A program made the position numbers and the translations under genes. From NCBI GenBank assembly GCA_030063045.1, contig JAQSEB010000059.1:5456001-5520000 (forward strand): a stretch of DNA of 64,000 nt, given 5' to 3'. This document shows positions 33,541 to 43,329 of this stretch, in pieces (within the stretch, counting starts at the first letter, position 1; every line of letters begins with the position of its first letter). The notes under the pieces were generated by a model that was not told where the DNA came from, did no database searches, and worked only from the letters and a program-made list of their open reading frames with translations. Origin of the DNA: Pratylenchus scribneri. Its lineage: Eukaryota > Nematoda > Chromadorea > Rhabditida > Pratylenchidae.

Positions 33541-35801
33541 CCCCATCCATTGGCCCAATCAACGCCAAAAGAGATTGTCATCGAAAGGAAAGGCCCCTCT
33601 GTGGCCAGCGGGCCTGATTCGATCGGGCCCGGGCCCGGCGGAGGGACACCTTCGAAAAGGAGTGGAAGTGATAGCGTGAAAAAGACATCAAAAGGGCCAA
33701 ATGGGACTCAATCGGCTGGTCATTCCGTGGCCAGTCCTTCGCCACCTCCCCCACTCCATCCCGGCACAACCAACTCCCAATCTCAATCTCAACCATCATT
33801 GGCCGAAGGAGAAGATCATCAAAAAGACTATCGAGTGGCAATGTTCGGTCAGTTTAGGCTTTGGGGATTGTCCCATTAATTTGTAATAATTTTGGGTGGT
33901 GCTGGGGTTGGAAAGTCGGCATTGGTACAAAGATTCATCAAAAACACATTCAGCGATGCATATTTGCCAACAATCGAGGACACATACCAACAGGTAGTTG
34001 GCCAAATATTTGACCAATTCCCTCCTCAAATTATATCACATATCTCCATCTAATAATTGGAATTGGCAAAAACACTAAAATCAGAATGTTTGGTGGAAAT
34101 CAGAATGTTTTGGAGAAATCAGAATGTTTGTGAGAAATCAGAATGTTTGTGAGAAATCAGAATGTTTGTGAGAAATCAGAATGTTTGGGAGAAATCAGAA
34201 TGTTTGTGAGAAATCAGAATGTTTGGGAGAAATCAGAATGTTTGTGAGAAATCAGAATGTTTGTGAGAAATCAGAATGTTTGTGAGAAATCAGAATGTTT
34301 GTGAGAAATCAGAATGTTTGTGAGAAATCAGAATGTTTGTGAGAAATCAGAATGTTTGAATGGACAGAATAAAGAAAAAAAAATGGCAAGGAAAACTCTA
34401 TAATTAAAAATTTTTACATTGATTTCACTTTCCGAAAAAGTTCGCCAAAATGTGTATTTTCTTTCCGGAAAATGTTTGTTAAAATGTGTTTTTTCTTTCC
34501 AGAAAATGTTCGCCAAAATGTGTTTTTTCTTTCCGGAAAATGTTCGCCAAAATGTGTTTTTTCTTTCCGGAAAATGTTTGTTAAAATGTGTTTTTTCTTT
34601 CCGGAAAATGTTTGTTAAAATGTGTTTTTTCTTTCCGGAAAATGTTCGCCAAAATGTGTTTTTTTTCTTTCCGGAAAATGTTCGCCAAAATGTGTTTTTT
34701 CTTTCCGGAAAATGTTCGCCAAAATGTGTTTTTTCTTTCCAGAAAATGTTCGCCAAAATGTGTTTTCCCTTTCCGGAAAATGTTCGCCAAAATGTGTTTT
34801 CCCTTTCCGGAAAATGTTCGCCAAAATGTGTTTTTTCTTTCCGGAAAATGTTCGCCAAAATGTGTTTTTTCTTTCCGGAAAATGTTCGCCAAAATGTGTT
34901 TTTCCTTTCCGGAAAATGTTCACCAATATGTATTTTCCGGAAGCAGAAGTAATTCTTTTGAGATAAAGCCACATACCCCATAAAAATGCGAACAAGTCCA
35001 AACCCAATCCCAATATATCCTACACGGGATTAACGAAACTGTCACCTTAATTACTTGATTAAATAGTTTCATTCAAAATTCAATTTGCCCCCAAAAAGGT
35101 GATAACATGCAGTGAGCAAGGCCGTATGGCTGTTTGTACCCTTCACATCATCGACACCACCGGATCCCATCAATTTCCGGCAATGCAGCGGCTGGCAATC
35201 CAGGCAAATTATTCAAATATACCATAAGGGAATTGGCATTTTTAAGAGGGGCAATGCCTTCATCCTCGTCTATTCTATCACCTCCCGGCAAAGTTTGGAG
35301 GAATTGGGTCCAATTGTGCGTACCCTGAGGGAAGTTAAAGGCGAATCGGCTATGGCAGATGTTCCAATTGTATTGGTTGGCAACAAAATGGATGAACACG
35401 GAAGGAGGGAGGTGAAAGCATTAAAAAGTATGGTATTGTACATTGACGGCTCTTTAAGGTAAATCAGGAGACAGGCGAGGCATTAGCCCAACGATGGGGA
35501 TGTGAATTTTTGGAGACCAGTGCAAAACAAGGCAGAAATGTGACAGAGTGAGTTTGGTGGGCAAAATGATTAGGGGTTAGGCCATTATTGATGTTCGGCA
35601 TTCATACATTGGATTCATTTACAAATTTTGTTAATTTTTACTCAATTTCAATTCCACCGTAGATTATTCCAACGATTGCTTTCATTGGAGAAAAGACGTC
35701 ATTTGAGGTTGGCCGTGCAAGAAATTGATGGAGGCGAAAAGGATGGAAATGGGATGCAACAAATGAATTGTGCCAAACACCGAAAATGTGCCATCATTTG
35801 A
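33541..35801 (+). CDS. DIRAS: Di-Ras family small GTPase (drn-1-like), 5' end unresolved
   Basis: The G domain is nearly complete: KDYRVAMFG, P-loop GGAGVGKSALVQRFIKN, switch I YLPTIEDTYQQ, G3 DTTGSHQFPAMQRLAIQ, ILVYSITSRQSLEELGPI, G4 VLVGNKMDE, G5 FLETSAKQGRNVTELFQ. The C-terminus CAII is a CaaX box, implying prenylation and membrane attachment. DTTGS in place of DTAGQ is the Di-Ras signature and predicts weak intrinsic GTPase activity. About 90 Ser/Pro/Gly-rich residues precede the G domain; I could not place the start codon, so 33541 is a nominal boundary. Two splice sites are odd: no AG acceptor lies immediately before the P-loop (about 33895), and the exon ending ATCCAG at about 35202 has a GC donor. 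Two satellite arrays fill the intron 33993-35098. C. elegans DRN-1 acts in neurons at cholinergic synapses. Confidence 0.82.
34085..34362 (-). repeat. 19-base satellite array B, inside a Di-Ras intron
   Basis: About 14 copies of AAATCAGAATGTTTGTGAG, the reverse complement of the family in arrays A and D (core AAACATTCTGATT). Most copies carry GTGAG between cores and a few carry GGGAG or GGAG. Confidence 0.92.
34430..34945 (+). repeat. 34-base satellite array C, inside the same Di-Ras intron
   Basis: About 15 copies of a 34-base unit built of TTCGCCAAAATGTG, a run of T, CTTTCC, then GGAAAATG. Each unit contains the palindrome TTCCGGAA; a few copies have TTCCAGAA. Variants are TTTGTTAAAATG in place of TTCGCCAAAATG. 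The array is open in five frames and produces spurious ORFs of more than 100 codons on both strands. It is unrelated in sequence to arrays A, B and D. Confidence 0.92.
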
Positions 35802-36290
35802 TGGAATGAATAAATGAATGGATTGGATACTTTTAATATAATATTTAAAAATTTGAATAAAATAAAATGAATAAATCGACTTGATGCCATTTTTACATCA
35901 ATTTCGGGATTAGCCAATATAATTCGCCCATTCATCCAAAACATCAATGTTTATTCCCCCATGGCAGTTGTCTTCTCTTCCCTCCAGCATTTCCTCCATT
36001 CCCCCTGTCCAAATCCCCCTCCCTTTTTTGCTTTTCATCCATTCGGCCAGCTGGGCCCCAACTTTAGCCTTGGCCCGGCACTGCCTCCCCTTTCCCCCAT
36101 TTCTCGCTCCAATTTTTTTTATTCATCCTGCCTTTTGCTGTCCCCCACCCCAATTCTTTTGGCAATTGCACTAATTGGGCCTTTGGCCCCAATGCCCCAA
36201 AAATATGTCAATGCCAATCCCTTCTTGGCCAATGTCCGCCCATCCTCCATTTTTCTTCACCCCCCCCCCCCCCCCCCCCCAGGGTAAATA
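35802..36290. other. intergenic region with long poly-C tract
   Basis: An ATTTAAAAATTTGAATAAAATAAA stretch near 35846-35870, abbreviated here, probably ends the Di-Ras transcript (AATAAA). A C-run of 21 at 36260-36280 directly precedes AGG and so looks like a 3' splice site whose pyrimidine tract is pure C. Confidence 0.4.
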
Positions 36291-36298
36291 CTTGTCCA

Positions 36299-37015
36299 TT
36301 GCCTGCAGCCTATTGCCAGCCTATATCCCTCCTTCCCTCCACAAAGCATTTTGGCCACTTCCATCGACCCATTCCCCCTTCTCTTTTGCCACAAATGGAT
36401 TCGGCCAATTCCACCATTCCAACCCATTCGCCCCTTTCTCCTGCCAGCCGAATGCGTCGTTTGTTTGGCCAAAAAGGAAAACAACCTTCTTCATCCCTTT
36501 CGGCCACCGCTTCCCCCGTAAAAAATCCACAAAATGGGACTCCAAAGAAGCGACGACCATTTTTGCCATTTTTGCGCGGTTCACTCAGGAAATTGAAATC
36601 TTCTTCCGCTGCCTTCACCAATTCCTCCTCAATCGAGGGCGGTGGCCAAAATGGGGCCATTCTCCCATCGAGTCGAACCTTTGATGTGCCAATCAGGTCC
36701 CTCAAAATTAATCAAATTCCCTCATAAAACCATTTTTTAAGATCATTTCCCCCCAATAATTTGTCCCCCGATCGTTTTTGTCCATCCTCTTTGAGTCCGG
36801 CCCCATCTGCTTGCCATTCTGAACCAACCCAAAGGAGCAGCAATGCTGCAAATTCGAATGCCACTGATGGCCAATTGGACCGATCCTTGATGCAAACTTG
36901 CACTGATGTTAAATACGAAAATAGAAGGAAGCCGAAATTCGCGGCCGTCGGTCAGAAACCCAACAATTCATTCCCCTCTCACAATAAAAATGGCAATATT
37001 GAAGAAATTTTTTAG
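36299..37015 (+). CDS. unrecognised basic Ser/Pro/Asn-rich protein
   Basis: Two exons joined at 36694 (CCAATCAG|GTCCC) and about 36741 (TTTTTTAAG|ATC), with phase kept to give VPIRSFPPNN. The start could be at 36299 or at the in-frame MDSANSTIPTHSPLS about 95 bases later. Visible features are a basic patch (MRRLFGQKGKQ), PKKRRPFLPFLRGSLRKLK as a possible nuclear localisation or membrane-binding segment, and a long Ser/Asn-rich tail ending NKNGNIEEIF. No domain was recognised. Codon-like periodicity and a clean splice junction support coding, but homology is lacking. Confidence 0.4.
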
Positions 37016-37129
37016 CTTAATTTTAAGCAATAAAGTAATTGGTTTTTGTTGAGTGAATCAAAATAAGATTAAATGAGAGTATATTTTAAATATATGAATT
37101 TATTAATTGCATTCTTATAGTCCTTATTA

Positions 37130-37480
37130 CCGGGACCAATGTGGTTCGGGGCGTGAGTGGGCCTAAACTCTCGCCCCGGGCCTTCGCCGGTAGCCTAAGC
37201 CCCCCCCCCCCCCCCCCCCCCCCCCCCAGTGGCCCAAAGAAGGGATTGGGTTTAGTTAGACTGGACTTTAGTAAATATATTTAACTGTTGTGCGGAAATT
37301 GGTGTAAAGAACTTCGTAAAAGTGGACGAAAAAGGGAACCAGAAAGTGAACATTTAGTGGGGAAAGAAACGAGTCTAAAAAGGCAGATTGGGGCAATATT
37401 TGATTGATAGAGTGACTGGGTGATTAGGCAAAAAGTGGGGGTACAGTAGGATGAACGATGAATAGGAGAAGTACTTGTTA
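37130..37480 (+). repeat. dispersed repeat copy 1 (long form) with C28 run
   Basis: The left part has TCTCGCCCCGGGCCTTCGCC, then a run of 28 C (37200-37227), then AGTGGCCCAAA. The right part contains GATTGGGGCAATATTTGATT and a GTACAGTAGGATGAA end. The same blocks appear in reverse orientation at 49478-49770 (long form), and the right part alone at 40540-40705 and 44392-44515. Confidence 0.7.
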
Positions 37481-37544
37481 GACATTATAGCATAGACATA
37501 TTTAATTCAATCCAAACTCCATTAAATCCTCTCATTCTATTCTA

Positions 37545-38286
37545 TTTGAAGTTGATGCCAATTTCCAACGCCAATGCCTCCAGGCCCACAATTATGTTCG
37601 CCAAATTTATGCTTGCCCTCCGCTCCTTTGGTCCCAGGAATTGGCGGAATTGGCCAAAACCTGGGCTCTAAAATTGGCACAAAGGGGTCGAATGCTGTAT
37701 CCAGAATTGCCTGGCATAGGCGAGAATATTTTCCTCCTTTCCGCCGATGCCACCACCACCAAATCATCCACCGGCGATCATTTGACCACGGGGAATGAAT
37801 TGATCGCCCATTGGGCAGCAGAAGCCACCAATCTTGATTTTGGGAATCCAAAATGGAGCCAAGGTAGATTCATTGTTTTGGAATGCACGAATATATTGAA
37901 TATTTATTTATTGAAGGGAGTCGACATTTCACACAAATGATTTGGAGGGGCTCAACAGAAATGGGCGTTGCCCGGCATTGGAATACGGCGAATGATTGCC
38001 TCGCAATTGGTCCATCCATTCCCTTCTCTACCATATTCTTCTATTCATTTTTTACAGTTGCCTTCTATCGGCCCGCAGGCAATTGCAATTTGCCTGGCGA
38101 ATTTGCGGCGAATTTACCTTCATTGGATGAAGTGCCCCCAGGCGCATTGACCGCATCCAATTTGGCTGCTCTTTGCCAAGCCTTGAATCGAACGGATTTG
38201 GGCGATGGCGGATTTCGTAAAAGTCCAGTGCCGGCTGCCCGAAATTATTCTTGCCCTCCAAATTCCACAAAAATACTCAAATGCTG
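37545..38286 (+). CDS. CAP-superfamily (SCP/TAPS) protein, GAPR-1-like; first exon not found
   Basis: Three exons (about 37552-37863, 37917-38012, 38058-38286). The CAP fold is complete: NFQRQCLQAHNYVRQIYACP, LLWSQELAELAKTWALKLAQ, LPGIGENIF, then SRHFTQMIWRGSTEMGVARH and LAIVAFYRPAGN. The usual CAP1 (HFTQM-WxxT) and CAP2 (VxFYxPxGN) motifs are present, as is GENI; HFTQMIW supplies the conserved His. The VAFYRPAGN end and few Cys residues fit GLIPR2/GAPR-1-type intracellular CAP proteins rather than secreted venom-allergen types. A Pro/Leu/Ala-rich tail of about 60 residues ends NSTKILKC. The reading frame is open upstream of 37560 without an in-frame ATG, so a short 5' exon is missing, or the gene is truncated by the dispersed repeat just upstream. 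Confidence 0.75.
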
Positions 38287-38564
38287 AACAAAATTTATAA
38301 TTCATTCATTTTTATGCTTTCTTTTGTCCAATTTCCGTCCTCCATTTTCAAATATAAATAAAAGTATTTTTGTCCCATTCAATTTGTTCCCTATTTTCGG
38401 CTCTCGGTTGGAGAAGGGCACCATCAAATTTGTGTGACATAAAAAAGTTTCTTTAAAATTACACGTTGTCCTTTTTTGTACAAAATTGAGGCAACAAAAA
38501 AAAAGAATAATGTTTGCCAAAAAAGAGAAGGTGGAGGATAAATGAGCTCATTTCTTCTTCTTTG

Positions 38565-41261
38565 CTAATGGGTTGCCAGATGAGAGGAGGATGAGGATGA
38601 AGGTGGCACTTTTGTGGAGGAAGTGCCATTTTGTTGGTGATGAGGCAAAAGTGGATCTGAAATTTCACAAATATTCATCGCATTCACCAAATTTAATCCA
38701 ATTTTGTGCCCACCTTTTCCTCCTCCTCCTCTTCCTTCACATCTTCTCTTCTCTTCTTCGTCCCTTCCTCTTCCTTCCCTTCCTTCTTCTTCCTCTTTGT
38801 CTTCTTCCCTCCTAATTGTGGCCCTCCTTCCGGCCCAGAGGAACAAATTACGCCAACATTTGACTCGTCGGGTGGTTGGAAGGAAAACTCGACGAAATTC
38901 CTACAAAAAAAAAGAGAAAATGAATAAGGGAATATTGAATTGGGAATGAACATTTCGGAATTGGGCACTCATTGAGCAATAAATTGTGAAGGAGGCCAGC
39001 GCATTGCAAAGGGACAGCAAATCGAGAATGTCGCCCAAATTATTGTAAATATGCGAACGAAATTCCTCCGAGAACATTCCGGACATTACGGCAATTATTC
39101 TAAACAAAATAATTATAAAATGTTGACTCCATTGTTTTGTACCCTTGTGGCAATTCGGTGACCAAAAATACGCAAACAATTGCCAACAACATTCTCGTCG
39201 TTCTGTCCGTCCTTTGGGCCCCACTTGGACCCACCCCTCCACTTCCACTTTTGCCCCTTCTCAACGATGAATTATTATTCATTGTTGTGGCCAAAAATTG
39301 GTCAGGAACGGATCGAACTGATCCACCGCCTCCCCCTTCGCCCCTTCCTGGCGAATTTTGTGCACTTGGAGTGGTTGAGCCGGTTTGGGGCAATCCAAGT
39401 TGGGACGACGGCTCCTTTCGGGTGATGGTGGATGGAGGCGAACCATTCTTTTTGGATTCGGCCGGGAAAATGAGTACAGCTGAATAATAGAAATAATTAT
39501 GTTCAAAAATAAATGTGAAGACCAGTTTGGCTGCTAGCCGGCTCATGCTGGGAGGAATGGGCCTCGAATGTTGCACTCCGTTGGGCACCGCTCAAAAAGA
39601 GACGTTGCCGATTGGCCCGAACTTCCTTCAGAATTTGGGTGAGCAACGAAACGAGTAAAGTGAGCAAAAGGCAGGGGAACAATTTGAATACGGCACCCGT
39701 GATCCAAAAGGCGAGTCGAAAAACGAGGCAATCCGCCTGAATGTTTTGGAAATTGAGGTGAATAGAAGGGGGTGTGCCTTCAATGCAAGGTCGGCAACCC
39801 CGGGAACGTATGCGGTATGGTTACGGAATTGGTCGACTGCCAATTCGCCACAAGTTTCACCCAAAGTTTGTTCCGTTATTTTGTAGGTCATAAAATTGGG
39901 GGCATTCATCAGTGACACTTAAAAATGAGAAGAAAATGAATAAATTGGGGGAAGGAATGGACCAAAAAGGATGACAAAAGCAATGGCCAAATATGAATGT
40001 TTGAGTCCAATCTGAATGAATAGAAGGGGGTTTTATTGTTTTCATTTGTAATCCACCTGAACGCCGGAGGCCTTTCCCCTCCTTCTCAATGTCAAATAGC
40101 GAATTAGGGCCAGCATTACGGAAAGCCAAATGGATGAGGAATGGCCAACCAAGGAAAGATGGGCATGCGAAATGAGGAACACGCACCATCCGTAGGACCA
40201 ATGCCGGGGCACACAATGCTCAAATGCAACAAAAGTGTAATGGGTGGTATAAGTGAGATTGGAGAAGAGGACAACTGTATCGCAACTGAAAATGGGGGCA
40301 ATGAATGGATGAATGGATTTAGGCAGATAAGGGATTTGGGTGATTCCAAATTTGCCGTAGAGAATAATTCTTGAAGGTTAAACTGTTTAACCAATTTGTT
40401 GTAGTCTTAAAAAGCAATGCTTTGCTTATCAAATTGTATACATATTTAATAAACATTCAGCAGATGAACATATGGTTTCTAGAATAAGCATGAAACTAAT
40501 TCCTTGATTTTGTAATTCAGTTTACAGTTTCATTCTGATTTTCCCCAATAAAGCGAACACCAAAAAGAACCATTGGGGAGGAAAAAGGGCTGGTTTATAT
40601 ATAAATGTGCATTGGGGCAATATTTGATTGATAGGTGGGTGACGGGTGATTGGGCAAAAAGTTGTGGGTACAGTAGGATGGATAGGAAAGGCCTCTAAGC
40701 ATTATTGGCATTAATATACAAACTTTCTGATTTCTAACTTTAATCTGATTTGCAATTCTGATTTCTATCTTTTAATAATTCCTTCAGGAAATTCTCAATA
40801 TTTTTCATCTATTTGGACCATTTAAAGCCAATCCAATTATTTTCTATATCATTCGATTAGTAAGTCTTATTTCAATCATATCGAATTCAGTTTAATTCTT
40901 AAGTTTTCCAAAATAATGGATTGTGTAAACCAACCAGGCCATTGCTGTCAAAATCATGTTCACTGGAGTTCGCATCTGAAATTGTGGATTTAATTGTGAT
41001 ATGTAGAGAGGAAGAGGGGAATGACTGTTTTTCGGGTGAGCACAACAATATTGCAGAAATTGCAAATGGCCCCGAGGGCACAAAGCACAATGGAAAGATA
41101 CTAAAAAATGGCAAAGGGAAATGAATATTTGGCTAATAAAATGAACGAACAGTGTGAATTGGCTTGTAGAAATCTTTGATGGCGGAAAGCAAATCATAAA
41201 TTGAACTTTCTGGGGGCAGCTGAAAGAAGGATTGGGTCTGGCATTGTTGCAGCAAATCCAT
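38565..41261 (-). CDS. DMSR-type (myosuppressin-receptor-related) rhodopsin-family GPCR
   Basis: Start MDLLQQCQTQSFFQLPPESS at 41261. Spliced exons give TM1 YLSIVLCALGAICNFCNIVV with LTRKT, TM2 MRTPVNMILTAMAW, and TM3 HSSSIWLSVMLALIRYLTLR, where the usual DRY is replaced by IRY. TM4 is YLAIAFVILFVSLMNAPNF, ECL2 has conserved Cys (GETCGEL), TM5 is AFWITGAVFKLFPCLLLTLL, TM6 TTRMLLAIVCVFLVTELPQG and TM7 LGDILDLLSLCNALASFTIY with CSMSAQFRNEFRRVF. This architecture, especially TEFPQG-like TM6 and the xFxIYCxMSxQFR end, matches nematode DMSR receptors for FMRFamide-like peptides. ICL3 has a 100-residue Ser/Gly-rich insertion. The C-tail is very charged (KEEEEGREGRGRDEEEKRR) and ends SSSHLATH (stop 38565). 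Confidence 0.78.
40540..40705 (+). repeat. dispersed repeat copy 2
   Basis: Contains CACCAAAAAGAACCATTGGG, GGGCTGGTTTATATATAAAT, ATTGGGGCAATATTTGATTG and GGGTACAGTAGGATGGATAG. It lies inside an intron of the DMSR-like gene, between the TM2 and TM3 exons. GGTTTATA-AAT is TATA-box-like. Confidence 0.7.
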
Positions 41262-43329
41262 GGACGAATTTAGCTGAACTTTGGCAAAAATGTTTGTTAA
41301 TGTTGGAATTGGAATGAGTGGATTTGGAATTGGGAAGGGAGGGAGAGGAAGGAGGGGGTGGGAGGGTGGCCTGGGACTGCGCAGTTGGATTGAAATTTAA
41401 AAAGAAGAGTGAAATCCACACCAAAATACGAAGAAGAATGAATGAATGAATGAATGAATGAATGAATGAATGAATGAATGAATGAACGGGCGGAAGGACT
41501 AAATGAAAGGAGCGAACAAATAGGCAGAGCAAAAAATGAAACTTTGGCCAAGAAAAAATGGAAACGCCGATGGAATTTTTGCTGGGCGATGAGGTCAAAT
41601 CAATCAATGGACCAAAATTGGGGGAAAAGAGGGGATTATGGCAAAAATGGAGGATGGGAGGAGTGGAATGGAGGAATGACGATGGAGGACCCAGCAATGG
41701 GCCAAGGAGACCGCCTCCTCCGCCTCCTTCGGCCCAATATGGCTAATCAGCAATTCTCCCCATTCCATTCCTTTTCCTTTTCTCATTGTCCTCATTTCGC
41801 ATTTTTTTTCATTTGGGCCATATCCGCTCCGATGGTTTGGCCCAAACTGCGGCTGTGGCCAAATCACGTAGAAACGCCAAAACAATTCTTCCATATTCCC
41901 ATTTCCCACCCCTCACAAAAAGTTTGCGTCAATGGCCCACAAAAAAGAGGAGAAATGGGCGAATATATAAGTTTTATAAAATAAAATAATTTATTGAATT
42001 GGAGTACGGGCTTCTTGGCGTCGATCGTGGGAATGGAAGAAAGCAGACAGACTGACACCCTCGGGGGAGCATTAAATCAATTGTGGCCAATGCCAATGGC
42101 CGATGGGGGAAATGGCATCAAATTAGAGGGGAAAAAACAAAAAGTGCCACCGAAATGATGATACCGAAAAATGGAGACAAAGTCCATTTGAGGACATCTT
42201 CAAGAAAATGGGACAAATGGGTTGGGGGTAAATGGGGTGTGAAAAACAGGAAAACGAGAATGGGGGGGGGGGGGGGGATGGCTAATGGGAGGATGCCCCC
42301 CACCTTATTTGGTTGGCTCTCAAGTTACCCAATATTCTTCCAAGACCATCCTCCTCCCCTGGGGGCCCTTGGGAAAGAAAGAAAGAAAGAAGAGGCGGCG
42401 ATAACCAAATTGTTGGAGGGGCAAAAGGAGGGGGTGTTGTTGTTGGTTATTCGGCCACACCACAAAACGATCATCATGGAAGGAAGGACGATGGTTTGCC
42501 TCAAAAGTCCAACAGAGCATGGAGGTTGAGGGGAAAGGGCAACAAATTGGCCCAAATTCTGCCATTTCTTCCGCCGGTTTGGTCAACGAGACAAAAAAAA
42601 GCAGAAGGCTGGGAGCAGTGGGAAAACGGCCAAACATAATTTTGGAAAATGCAAAGAAAAGGATGGGGCCAAAAAGATGCAAAATTATTGAAAAGGAAGG
42701 AAAATGAGGGCAAAAAGAGCCAAAGAACAATGCGCAAAAAGGGAATAAAAATATATTTGGAGTGTGGGGTTAAAATTGGAAAGTGGATTGGATTGAGGGA
42801 GGGCATTGGCATCTGCAATTGGCGGAATTGTGTTGTTGCATTGCGCGTCCTCCAAAAGAGGGCACGGCACATAAATGAGGGCACAAATTGGCCAATGGCC
42901 CTCTAAACCCAATGTCCCCCTTCTCTCTTTTGCCCATTCACCGGCTGGCAGTGTGTGTTGGACGAATGCGCCAATTAGTGCCGCCGGAAAAAAGATTTTC
43001 CCTTGTACATTTTGGCCCCCTCACACTCCAAAGTCGGTGGTTCCCCTTCACATGGACACTGACGGACGGAAGCACGGACTTTCCCGCGCCCGGCTTTACG
43101 GCAATCGATGGGTGGATATAAAAACAAAGGCAAACGAAGTGAAAGGAGCAAATGGACGGAAAAGGGGGGGTATGGGGTGTGGGCATATGCCCTGGGAGCC
43201 AAAATGAAAAATGCCAACAAACTCGGAAAATGAATGAATGAATGCAAATGTCCCCGTTGAATCCTTTTCCCATCCCCCATTTCCCATTTATTTCTTTTAT
43301 TCATTTCTTCTTTCCATTCATTCCATTCA
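41262..43329. other. 2-kb gene-free region between the two receptor genes
   Basis: Contains a (GAAT)n microsatellite at 41436-41486, a G-run of 16 at 42262-42277, (GAAA)n near 42370-42390 and abundant TGGCC/GGCCA words. Long ORFs exist in several frames at once but have no conserved block. It would hold the promoter of the DMSR-like gene. Confidence 0.45.
41436..41486 (+). repeat. (GAAT)n tetranucleotide microsatellite
   Basis: About 12 uninterrupted units of GAAT immediately upstream of the DMSR-like receptor start region. It encodes a spurious HSFI repeat in a minus-strand ORF. Confidence 0.9.

Noticed and set aside
34328..35013. ORFs of 100-217 codons on both strands over the 34-base repeat
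   Set aside because: Same reason; repeat units without stop codons give simultaneous open frames and no conserved protein.
36299..38286. The basic protein and the CAP protein as one gene
   Set aside because: The first ends in a clear stop at 37015 and a long repeat with C28 separates them; no joining splice could be found.
41194..41697. 167-codon minus-strand ORF with HSFI repeats
   Set aside because: Produced by the GAAT microsatellite; the real receptor start (MDLLQQ) is in another frame at 41261.
42083..42900. Several overlapping ORFs of 85-148 codons
   Set aside because: Open in multiple frames, low complexity, with no conserved block or splice structure.
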